64,000 bases of DNA from assembly GCF_022884085.1 (NCBI RefSeq), contig NZ_JAGGCS010000008.1:62001-126000 (forward strand), read 5' to 3'. Made by a program: the position numbers and the translations under genes. Positions 57,114 to 64,000 of the stretch are shown here, piece after piece (within the stretch, counting starts at the first letter, position 1; every line of letters begins with the position of its first letter). This DNA is from Paenirhizobium cremeum (GTDB lineage Bacteria > Pseudomonadota > Alphaproteobacteria > Rhizobiales > Rhizobiaceae). The notes beneath the pieces were generated by a model. That model ran no database searches, was not told where the DNA came from, and saw only the letters and a program-made list of their open reading frames with translations.

Positions 57114-58655
57114 ATGCCGCAGTCAGCCGAAAAAGTCCTCGACCATGCTCCGCTCTTCCGCGAGCCTGAATATGTCGAGATGCTGAAGAACAAGAAGGAA
57201 AACTTCGAATGCCCGCATCCGGGCGAATGGGTCGACGATCAGCGCGAGCTGACCAAGACCTGGGAATATCGCGAGAAGAACCTCGCCCGCGAGGCGCTCG
57301 TCGTCAATCCGGCCAAGGCCTGCCAGCCGCTTGGCGCCGTCTTCGCCGCTGCCGGTTTTGAGAAGACCATGTCCTTCGTCCACGGTTCTCAAGGCTGCGT
57401 CGCCTATTACCGTTCGCACCTGTCGCGCCACTTCAAGGAACCGTCCTCGGCCGTCTCCTCGTCGATGACGGAAGACGCGGCGGTGTTCGGCGGGCTCAAG
57501 AACATGATCGACGGCCTTGCCAACACATATACGCTTTATGAGCCGAAGATGATTGCGGTGTCCACCACCTGCATGGCGGAAGTCATCGGCGACGACCTGC
57601 GCAGCTTCATCGAGAACGCCAAGAACGAAGGCTCGGTGCCGGTCGACTACGACGTGCCCTTCGCCCACACGCCGGCTTTTGTGGGCAGCCATGTCGATGG
57701 TTACGACAACATGGTGCGCGGCGTGTTCGAGCATTTCTGGAAGGGCCGTACGCGGACCGAAGTAAAAGGGCGCTTCAACCTGATCCCCGGCTTCGACGGC
57801 TTCTGCGTCGGCAACAACCGCGAAATCAAGCGCATGCTGTCGCTGATGGGTGTCGATTACACCTTCATCCAGGATGCCTCGGACCAGTATGACACGCCGT
57901 CCGACGGCGAATACCGCATGTATGACGGCGGCACGAAGATCGATGACGTCAAGGATGCGCTGAACGCCGAATGGACGCTGTCGCTGCAGCATTATTGCAC
58001 CCGCAAGACCGAAGAATATTGCGCGGAGGTTGGCCAGAAGGTCGCCTCGCTGCATTATCCGCTCGGCGTTCGCGGCACCGACGACTTCCTGATGAAGGTC
58101 TCGGAAATGACCGGCAAGGACATTCCGGAGGCTCTTCGTCTGGAACGTGGTCGCCTGGTCGATGCCATGGCTGATAGTCAGGCCTATCTGCACGGCAAGA
58201 AATACGCGATCTACGGCGATCCGGATTTCGTCTATGGCATGGCCCGCTTCATTCTGGAAACGGGCGGCGAGCCGACCCATTGCCTCGCGACCAACGGTTC
58301 CACGGCCTGGGAAGCCGAGATGAAGGAACTCTTCGCCTCCTCGCCGTTCGGCAAGGATTGCCAGGTCTGGGCGGGCAAGGATCTCTGGGCCATGCGCTCG
58401 CTGCTGTTCACCGAGCCGGTCGATCTCCTGATCGGCAGCTCCTACGGGAAGTATCTGGAACGCGACACCGGCACGCCGCTCCTGCGTCTCACCTTCCCGA
58501 TCTTCGACCGCCATCATCATCATCGTTTTCCGCTGATGGGCTATCAGGGCGGCCTGCGCGTGCTGACGACGATCCTCGACAAGTTCTTCGACGTCTACGA
58601 CCAGCAGACGATCCTCCCGTCGAAGACCGACTATTCCTTCGATTTGACACGCTGA
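57114..58655 (+). CDS. nifK: Nitrogenase MoFe protein beta chain NifK
   Basis: A 513-residue subunit with P-cluster ligands C70 (NPAKACQP), C95 (GSQGCVAY) and C153 (STTCMAE), the same positions as in the standard enzyme. The early segment [20 protein letters not shown] is typical. The ATG follows GGATGGAGGTGACC. It forms the alpha2-beta2 dinitrogenase with NifD. Confidence 0.98.
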   Translation: MPQSAEKVLDHAPLFREPEYVEMLKNKKENFECPHPGEWVDDQRELTKTWEYREKNLAREALVVNPAKACQPLGAVFAAAGFEKTMSFVHGSQGCVAYYRSHLSRHFKEPSSAVSSSMTEDAAVFGGLKNMIDGLANTYTLYEPKMIAVSTTCMAEVIGDDLRSFIENAKNEGSVPVDYDVPFAHTPAFVGSHVDGYDNMVRGVFEHFWKGRTRTEVKGRFNLIPGFDGFCVGNNREIKRMLSLMGVDYTFIQDASDQYDTPSDGEYRMYDGGTKIDDVKDALNAEWTLSLQHYCTRKTEEYCAEVGQKVASLHYPLGVRGTDDFLMKVSEMTGKDIPEALRLERGRLVDAMADSQAYLHGKKYAIYGDPDFVYGMARFILETGGEPTHCLATNGSTAWEAEMKELFASSPFGKDCQVWAGKDLWAMRSLLFTEPVDLLIGSSYGKYLERDTGTPLLRLTFPIFDRHHHHRFPLMGYQGGLRVLTTILDKFFDVYDQQTILPSKTDYSFDLTR

Positions 58656-58663
58656 TCCTTGCC

Positions 58664-58681
58664 GGCCCCCGAGTGGGGGCC
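58664..58681 (+). other. Stem-loop between nifK and nifE
   Basis: GGCCCCC (58664-58670) and GGGGGCC (58675-58681) pair perfectly around GAGT, 8 bases after the nifK stop. It probably lowers read-through or marks an mRNA processing point between the enzyme genes and the cofactor-scaffold genes. Confidence 0.6.
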
Positions 58682-58722
58682 TGCTTCCAACGGTTTCAAC
58701 TTCCATGGTGGAGACAGGTGCG

Positions 58723-60228
58723 ATGTCGGCATTGAAGGCGAAGATCGAGGATGTGTTCAACGAGCCCGGTTGCGACAAGAACCAGGGCAAGGACGCCAAG
58801 GCTCGCAAGAAGGGCTGTTCCAAGCCGCTGACGCCGGGGGCGGCGGCCGGCGGCTGCGCCTTCGACGGCGCCAAGATCGTGCTGCAACCGGTGACCGACG
58901 TCGCCCATCTCATCCATGCGCCGCTCGCCTGCGAGGGCAACAGCTGGGATAACCGGGGCGCCGCCTCGTCCGGCTCCAGCCTCTGGCGCACCAGTTTCAC
59001 CACGGATCTCACCGAACTCGACATCGTCATGGGGCAGGGGGAGCGGAAACTATTCAGGGCGATCCGAGAGATTGCCGAGCGCTACGCACCACCGGCCATC
59101 TTCGTCTATTCCACCTGCGTGACCGCATTGATCGGCGACGATATCGAGGCGGTCTGTCGGCGCGCGGCGGAAAAGTTCGGCCTGCCGGTCGTTCCGGTCA
59201 ATGCGCCTGGCTTCGTCGGCTCGAAGAATCTTGGCAACAAGCTTGCCGGCGAGGCTCTGCTCGACCACGTGATCGGCACGGAAGAGCCCGATGATGTCAC
59301 GCCCTACGACATCAATATTCTCGGTGAGTTCAATCTTTCCGGCGAATTCTGGATGGTGAAGCCGCTTCTCGAAAAACTTGGCATGCGCGTCAGGGCCTGC
59401 ATTCCCGGCGACGCCCGTTACCGCGATATCGCCACCGCCCACCGGGCCAAGGCGACGATGATGGTCTGTTCGACAGCCCTCATCAATCTCGCCCGCAAGA
59501 TGGAGGAGCGCTTCGGCATCCCCTATTTCGAGGGTTCATTCTACGGAATCTCCGATACCTCGGAGGCGTTGCGGCAGCTTGCTGCCTTGCTGGTACAACA
59601 AGGAGCGCCCCCTGAGCTCCTTGACCGGACGGAATCCCTCATCGCGGAGGAGGAGGCCAGAGCCTGGGCCGCACTCGAGGGATTCCGTCCCCGCCTTGAA
59701 GGCAAGCGCGTACTGCTCAACACCGGTGGGGTGAAGAGCTGGTCGGTTGTCCATGCGCTTCAGGAAATCGGCGTGGAGATCGTCGGCACCTCGGTCAAGA
59801 AGTCGACGCCCGAGGACAAGGAGCGCATCAAGCAGATCCTCAAGGACGAGAACCACATGTTCGATTCCATGGCGCCGCGCGACCTTTACGCCATGCTCGC
59901 CGAACACAAGGCCGACATCATGCTGTCGGGCGGGCGCACCCAGTTCATCGCGCTGAAGGCGAAGATGCCCTGGCTCGATATCAACCAGGAACGGCACCAC
60001 CCCTATGCCGGCTATGACGGCATGGTGGAACTGGCGCGCCAGATCGACATCGCCATCCACAATCCCGTCTGGGAGACCGTGCGCGAGGCCTCGCCATGGG
60101 ACGCAGACGGCAATCTGGTCTCAAGCGCACCGAACCTCGGCGAAAACGACGACACGCCGCTTGCCGAGCCAGTGCACGCCTTCCGCAAGTTCGCCAATTC
60201 CAATGCCGATGAAATGGGAGAATGCTGA
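58723..60228 (+). CDS. nifE: FeMo-co scaffold protein NifE
   Basis: A 501-residue NifD-like scaffold subunit on which NifB-co is matured. The N-terminal cysteine-containing segment CDKNQGKDAKARKKGC and GGCAFDGAK, then PLACEGNSWDNRG and VYSTCVTALIGDD, identify NifE. The ATG at 58723 has GGAGACAGGTG upstream; an ATG at 58705 lacks a site. The stop overlaps the nifN start by one base. Confidence 0.96.
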   Translation: MSALKAKIEDVFNEPGCDKNQGKDAKARKKGCSKPLTPGAAAGGCAFDGAKIVLQPVTDVAHLIHAPLACEGNSWDNRGAASSGSSLWRTSFTTDLTELDIVMGQGERKLFRAIREIAERYAPPAIFVYSTCVTALIGDDIEAVCRRAAEKFGLPVVPVNAPGFVGSKNLGNKLAGEALLDHVIGTEEPDDVTPYDINILGEFNLSGEFWMVKPLLEKLGMRVRACIPGDARYRDIATAHRAKATMMVCSTALINLARKMEERFGIPYFEGSFYGISDTSEALRQLAALLVQQGAPPELLDRTESLIAEEEARAWAALEGFRPRLEGKRVLLNTGGVKSWSVVHALQEIGVEIVGTSVKKSTPEDKERIKQILKDENHMFDSMAPRDLYAMLAEHKADIMLSGGRTQFIALKAKMPWLDINQERHHPYAGYDGMVELARQIDIAIHNPVWETVREASPWDADGNLVSSAPNLGENDDTPLAEPVHAFRKFANSNADEMGEC

Positions 60229-61616
60229 TGGCCCGTATTGTGCATCAGACGAAACAAGTCGCGATCAATCCGCTCAAGTCCTCGCAGCCACTCGGGGCCG
60301 CCTTCGCCTATCTCGGGGTCGATGGCGCCATGCCGCTCTTTCACGGCAGCCAGGGCTGCACCTCCTTCGCGCTCGTCCTGTTCGTCCGCCATTTCAAGGA
60401 AACGATCCCGTTGCAGACGACGGCAATGGACGAAGTCGCCACCATTCTCGGCGGCGCCGATCATCTGGAGGAGGCGATCCTCAACCTCAAGAACCGCACG
60501 AAGCCGAGCCTGATCGGTATCTGCACCACTGCGCTGGTCGAAACCCGGGGCGAGGATTTCGCCGGCGATCTCGCGAGGATCAAGGCGAAGCGCGCGGAAG
60601 AACTCGCCGGCACCGAGGTGGTGCTATCCAACACGCCGGATTTCGACGGTGCGATGGAGGAAGGCTGGGCCAAGGCCGTGACCTCGATGATCGAAGGCGT
60701 CACCATTCCCGGGGAGCGGGTGCGGGACCCGAAAAAGATCGCCATCCTGCCCGGCTGGCACCTGACGGTCGCCGACATCGAGAATATCCGCGAGACGGTG
60801 GAGAGCTTCGGCCTCACCCCGATAATTCTACCGGACATTTCCGGCGCGCTCGACGGCACGGTTCCCGACCGCTGGATACCGACCACCTATGGCGGCACGA
60901 AAGTCGAGGACATCCGCAATCTCGGCGAATGCTTCCAGGCGATCGCGATCGGCGAGCACATGCGCGGGCCGGCGGAGGCGCTGCAGGCGGCGACCGGTGT
61001 TCCCTATGCGCTCTTCCAGCAGCTTTCCGGCATGAAGGCGATCGACCGCTTCATCACCATGCTGGCAATGATTTCCGGCAATCCCGTGCCGGCGAAGGTG
61101 CGACGCCGCCGAGCCCAGTTGCAGGATGCGCTGCTCGACGGGCACTTTCATTTCGGTGGCAAGCGGATCGCGATCGCGGCCGAACCGGACCACCTTTACC
61201 AGCTTTCGACCTTCTTCACCGGACTTGGCGCTGAGATCGCTGTCGCAGTCACTACCACGGGCACCAGCGGCATCCTGCAGAAAGTACAGACCGAGGTGGT
61301 GCAGGTGGGTGACCTCGCCGATCTGGAGGCGATGGCGCAAGCCGCCGAAGCCGATCTGATCGTGGCCCATTCCCACGGCCGCCAGGCGGCGGAAAGGATC
61401 GGCGTGCCGCTGATGCGGGTCGGTTTCCCGATCTTCGACCGGCTGGGCAGCCAGCACAAGCTCACCGTTCTCTACGAAGGCGCGCGCGACATGATCTTCG
61501 AGGCGGCCAACATCTTCCAGTCCGTCCAGCACCAGCCCACCCCGGAAGAGCTCAATCCTTTCCGCAACAGGGAGACCGACAATGACAGCCGTCCGACGTC
61601 TTTCACTCGTCACTGA
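60228..61616 (+). CDS. nifN: FeMo-co scaffold protein NifN
   Basis: A 462-residue NifK-like partner of NifE. Characteristic segments are NPLKSSQPLGAAFAYLG, LFHGSQGCTSFALVLFVRHF and IPDRW-type TVPDRWIPTTYGG. It retains the single cysteine of the HGSQGC motif. The ATG at 60228 has GGGAGAATGCTG upstream, better placed than the ATG at 60222. Its last 35 bases overlap nifX. Confidence 0.96.
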   Translation: MARIVHQTKQVAINPLKSSQPLGAAFAYLGVDGAMPLFHGSQGCTSFALVLFVRHFKETIPLQTTAMDEVATILGGADHLEEAILNLKNRTKPSLIGICTTALVETRGEDFAGDLARIKAKRAEELAGTEVVLSNTPDFDGAMEEGWAKAVTSMIEGVTIPGERVRDPKKIAILPGWHLTVADIENIRETVESFGLTPIILPDISGALDGTVPDRWIPTTYGGTKVEDIRNLGECFQAIAIGEHMRGPAEALQAATGVPYALFQQLSGMKAIDRFITMLAMISGNPVPAKVRRRRAQLQDALLDGHFHFGGKRIAIAAEPDHLYQLSTFFTGLGAEIAVAVTTTGTSGILQKVQTEVVQVGDLADLEAMAQAAEADLIVAHSHGRQAAERIGVPLMRVGFPIFDRLGSQHKLTVLYEGARDMIFEAANIFQSVQHQPTPEELNPFRNRETDNDSRPTSFTRH

Positions 61617-62079
61617 CGAGGGGCCAGCGCCTGCACCGGACCGCCCGAAAGGCGCCTTGCGCATTGCCATCGCCACGCAGGACATGAAAGGCCTCAACGC
61701 CCATTTCGGCTCTGCCAAGCTGTTTGCCGTCTATGACATCACGCCTGAAAGCTGGACCTTCGTCGAGGCTGTCGGTTTCGGCGAGGTCTCCGACGAGAGC
61801 GGCAAGCACAAGACGGAGGGCGATGACCGGATCACGCCTAAGGTCGAGGCGCTGAAGGGCTGCCACCTTCTGTTTTGTCTCGCGATCGGTGGTCCCTCCG
61901 CAGCCAAGGTGGTGTCCGCGAAGATCCATCCGATCAAGGTTCCGCAGCCTTCCTCCATCGAGGAGGTGCTGTCGCGCACCCAGACCATGCTGAAAACCGC
62001 GCCGCCCCCCTGGCTGCGCAAGGTGCTGGCCGAGGCCGGCGTTTCCGTCACCAAGCCATCCTTCGATGATGAAGACTGA
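61582..62079 (+). CDS. nifX: FeMo-co carrier protein NifX
   Basis: A 165-residue protein of the NifX/NafY domain family with RIAIATQDMKGLNAHFGSAK and a late HPIKVPQPSSIEEVLSR. NifX binds and shuttles NifB-co or the VK-cluster between NifB and NifEN. The start at 61582 overlaps nifN; an N-terminal extension of about 25 residues precedes the domain. Confidence 0.95.
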   Translation: MTAVRRLSLVTDEGPAPAPDRPKGALRIAIATQDMKGLNAHFGSAKLFAVYDITPESWTFVEAVGFGEVSDESGKHKTEGDDRITPKVEALKGCHLLFCLAIGGPSAAKVVSAKIHPIKVPQPSSIEEVLSRTQTMLKTAPPPWLRKVLAEAGVSVTKPSFDDED

Positions 62080-62094
62080 AAAAGGAGATTGCCC

Positions 62095-62580
62095 ATGACC
62101 CCGACTGCCGTTCTTGAAAAGACCGCCGCCAACGACGACGTCGACGCCATGGCGACGCCGTTCATGAAATGCCTCGTCCGGCTGATGCGTGCGCAGGATA
62201 CCTATGACGCCTGGGAAGGGCGCTCCGATGCTTCCATCCTCGGCGATTTCATTGTGACGAAAGAGCAGCGCAAGGAAATCCCGATCATCGGCGATCCGGA
62301 CCCGGATGTGTTGTGGCGGCTGGAAATCTTCTATTCGGCGGTCGGACTTGCCATCGAGCAGGAGACCGGGATCATCGCGTCGCCGATGATGAAGATGAGC
62401 CATGAGGGGTTCGGGCGCGTGCTGCTGACGGCCGGGCGTCTTGTCGTCGTGCTGAAATCCCTGCGCGACGTCCACCGCTTCGGTTTCGAGACCCTGACCA
62501 AGCTTGCCGATGCCGGCAACAAGCTTGTGCAGGATGCCGTCGAAATGATCGGCAAATTCCCTGAAGTCGCCAGATACTGA
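62095..62580 (+). CDS. NifX-associated nitrogen fixation protein (DUF269)
   Basis: A 161-residue soluble protein typically found directly after nifX. Recognisable parts are [40 protein letters not shown] and the helical tail [14 protein letters not shown]. Function is unproven; genetic context points to cofactor assembly. The ATG at 62095 follows AAAGGAGATT; an in-frame TTG at 62089 is less likely. Confidence 0.92.
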   Translation: MTPTAVLEKTAANDDVDAMATPFMKCLVRLMRAQDTYDAWEGRSDASILGDFIVTKEQRKEIPIIGDPDPDVLWRLEIFYSAVGLAIEQETGIIASPMMKMSHEGFGRVLLTAGRLVVVLKSLRDVHRFGFETLTKLADAGNKLVQDAVEMIGKFPEVARY

Positions 62581-62595
62581 CAGGGGGAGGCGAAC

Positions 62596-62796
62596 ATGTC
62601 CGAACTTGAGGAACTCCAGAAAAAGGTCCGAAAGCTCAACTCCAGGGCCGGAAATGCCAAGATGGAGCTACACGACCTTGCAGAGGATCTGCCGGTCAAC
62701 TGGACCGAGATCAGGGCGGTCGCCGAACGCACCTACGCCGTCTTTGCCGAACTGGAGGCCGCCAAGGCCGAGTTGGCGGCCTTGGAGGGTGTATGA
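62596..62796 (+). CDS. Small nif-cluster protein (DUF683 / CCE_0567 family)
   Basis: A 66-residue, highly charged, two-helix protein (MSELEELQKKVRKLNSRAGN... to ...AKAELAALEGV) matching the small metalloprotein family first structurally studied as CCE_0567. The ATG follows GGGGGAGGCGAAC. Its stop overlaps the fdxB start (ATGA). A role in metal or cluster handling is suggested only by context. Confidence 0.9.
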   Translation: MSELEELQKKVRKLNSRAGNAKMELHDLAEDLPVNWTEIRAVAERTYAVFAELEAAKAELAALEGV

Positions 62797-63116
62797 TGAG
62801 CGGTTCCTTCTCCACCCGCGACGGCTCTCCATGGATGCCGGAATACCTGACGGCGATCGATGGCAGGACCTGCATCGGCTGCGGCCGCTGCTACAAGGTC
62901 TGTTCGCGCGATGTGATGCATCTCCATGGCGTGAACGAGGAAGGGGAGATCCTCGGGCTCTACGATGAGGAGGAGGGGGACGACTTCGATGGCGAACTCA
63001 ACCGCATGATTATGGTCGTCGATCACGCTGGCGCCTGCATCGGCTGCGGTGCCTGCGCGCGCGTCTGTCCGAAAAACTGCCAGACCCACGTCGCGGCGGG
63101 CGAACTCGCCGCATGA
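62793..63116 (+). CDS. fdxB: Nif-specific ferredoxin III FdxB
   Basis: A 107-residue 2[4Fe-4S] ferredoxin with CIGCGRCYKVC and CIGCGACARVC separated by an acidic insert (LYDEEEGDDFDGELN), typical of FdxB in alphaproteobacterial nif operons. It may deliver electrons to nitrogenase or cofactor assembly. The start is ATG 62793 (or 62796), coupled to the preceding gene. Confidence 0.94.
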   Translation: MMSGSFSTRDGSPWMPEYLTAIDGRTCIGCGRCYKVCSRDVMHLHGVNEEGEILGLYDEEEGDDFDGELNRMIMVVDHAGACIGCGACARVCPKNCQTHVAAGELAA

Positions 63117-63133
63117 CCTGAAGGAGACATCCG

Positions 63134-63760
63134 ATGTTTGCCGATCATTATGCCTGCCTGATCGCCGGCCAGTGGCCGGCCATCGATGCCGACACCGCTT
63201 TCGACCGCCACGCGCTGGCCTGCGTCCTGTCGATTGCGCGCGACGAAGACCTTTCGGGCCGTGCGACCATCGCCGAGGCGACAGGCCTCGGTCCGAAGGA
63301 ACTGATGCGCCTCGTCGCCCGCAATTTTCCTGCCGTTCCCTTCGACAGCTTCGGCATCGATCCGGACGAGGCCGAGCCCGAACGGGACGAGGAAGAGGAA
63401 ATCCTGTTCGAACTGCTCCGGCAGCATCGCAATCCGGGGATTGCGGCGAGCCTGCACTTTGCCCGCATCGTTGCCCGCCGTGCCATGCGTGATGACCATC
63501 TCTGGCAGGATCTCGGCCTGTTCGAACGCGCCGAGCTCACGCGGCTCCTGAATCGCCACTTTCCGATGCTGGCGGCAGGAAACACCGGGAACATGAAGTG
63601 GAAGAAGTATTTCTATCGCAGGCTCTGCGAGGCGGAAGGCTTTTCGCTCTGCACGGCGCCGAGCTGCCGTGAATGCGGCGACTTCAATGCTTGTTTCGGC
63701 GAGGAAACCGGCGAGAGTCGTCTGGCGCGCCTGAAAAACGGGGTGGTTCAATGGGCCTGA
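63134..63760 (+). CDS. nifQ: Molybdenum-handling protein NifQ
   Basis: A 208-residue protein with the NifQ cysteine motif C173-X4-C178-X2-C181-X5-C187 near the C-terminus, preceded by MKWKKYFYRRLCEAEGFSLC, here split as the motif region. NifQ holds a Mo-Fe-S cluster and donates molybdenum to FeMo-co on NifEN. It is the last gene of the nifH-to-nifQ run. Confidence 0.95.
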   Translation: MFADHYACLIAGQWPAIDADTAFDRHALACVLSIARDEDLSGRATIAEATGLGPKELMRLVARNFPAVPFDSFGIDPDEAEPERDEEEEILFELLRQHRNPGIAASLHFARIVARRAMRDDHLWQDLGLFERAELTRLLNRHFPMLAAGNTGNMKWKKYFYRRLCEAEGFSLCTAPSCRECGDFNACFGEETGESRLARLKNGVVQWA

Positions 63761-63765
63761 CGGTC

Positions 63766-63792
63766 ATCACCGGTCCGGTCGCCGGGTTTTTG
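63766..63792 (+). terminator. Possible terminator after nifQ
   Basis: A short GC-rich stem (CCGG pairing with CCGG across TCCGGTCG) is followed by GTTTTT, just after the nifQ stop. The stem is weak, so termination may be partial. Confidence 0.35.
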
Positions 63793-63814
63793 TAGCAATC
63801 GCGACCACGGCAGT

Positions 63815-63906
63815 TGTCTGGTTCACGACAATGTCGGGCCTGCTCGTCTGTTCTTCATATCAAAGTATTGCTTTTAATTGATTATTTCAATTGGAATGGA
63901 AATTGC
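63815..63906 (+). promoter_or_regulatory. NifA site and sigma-54 promoter of the last, partial gene
   Basis: NifA site TGTCTGGTTCACGACA (63815-63830) and -24/-12 element TGGAATGGAAATTGC (63892-63906; the -12 TTGC is perfect, the -24 deviates) lie before an ATG at 63975. A NifA-controlled gene therefore starts at the right edge. Confidence 0.75.
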
Positions 63907-63974
63907 TCCCGATCGTTTATCGGTTCTGGTCACCGATATGAAGTCAAACTTCCTAACGATTGATCGAGGTTTCC

Positions 63975-64000
63975 ATGCGTCCAAACTCACTGCGCCCCGT
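63975..64000 (+). CDS. Start of a NifA-controlled gene, cut by the window end
   Basis: Only eight codons plus two bases are present (MRPNSLRP). The start is supported by GATCGAGGTTTCC before the ATG and by the NifA/sigma-54 promoter upstream. The product cannot be identified from this fragment. Confidence 0.5.

Noticed and set aside
57123-59030. 635-codon open frame antisense to nifK and nifE
   Set aside because: Opposite two intact nitrogenase genes; shadow frame only.

Overview
The window looks like a chromosome, chromid or megaplasmid segment from an alphaproteobacterium of the Rhizobiaceae type. The evidence is rhizobial-style ABC sugar importers, a NifA with the oxygen-sensing cysteine pattern C-X11-C-X19-C-X4-C, fixABCX beside nifA, and NifA/sigma-54 promoter architecture. 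No rRNA, tRNA, CRISPR array or intact insertion sequence was recognised. The genus is an inference.

Layout of the left part. 1-2.9 kb: the end of a siderophore/iron importer (FecCD permease, FecE ATPase) coupled to an ABC exporter. 3.3-9.8 kb: a D-glucarate module, with a GntR regulator divergent from gudD, tctCBA and kdgD. 10.1-10.4 kb: the C-terminal remnant of a LacI regulator. 10.5-21.6 kb: a LacI regulator divergent from a pectin/rhamnogalacturonan-oligomer operon (GH105 hydrolase, kduI, an unassigned 828-residue protein, an ABC sugar importer, kduD). 21.7-28.3 kb: a ROK regulator divergent from a second ABC importer ending in a glycerophosphodiester phosphodiesterase. 28.6-36 kb: a TetR regulator divergent from an RND efflux operon with two membrane-fusion lipoproteins and an alpha/beta-hydrolase lipoprotein. 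36-39.6 kb: an RpiR regulator and a TonB-dependent siderophore receptor.

Layout of the right part, 39.7-64 kb: a compact, nearly complete molybdenum nitrogenase island. nifB-fdxN-LRV-nifZ-nifT-SIR2 runs rightwards and meets the leftward fixABCX-nifA convergently. Further right, iscA-nifU'-nifS-nifV-cysE-nifW runs left and nifHDKENX-DUF269-DUF683-fdxB-nifQ runs right from a shared divergent control region. A further gene behind its own NifA-type promoter starts at the right edge. Four NifA sites of the TGT-N10-ACA form stand before nifB, fixA and nifH/iscA (two in that shared region), a fifth before the last gene, and sigma-54 -24/-12 elements accompany all of them.

How the parts work together. 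NifA activates nifB, fixA, iscA and nifH. FixABCX supplies low-potential electrons. NifS, the short NifU, IscA, NifB, NifEN, NifX, NifQ and NifV make the metal clusters, and NifHDK is the enzyme. A nifV gene implies the cell makes its own homocitrate and can probably fix nitrogen outside a plant host. The least explained parts are the SIR2-domain protein and the LRV Fe-S protein inside the nif island, the 828-residue protein in the kdu operon, and a permease with an apparent extra pair of membrane helices.
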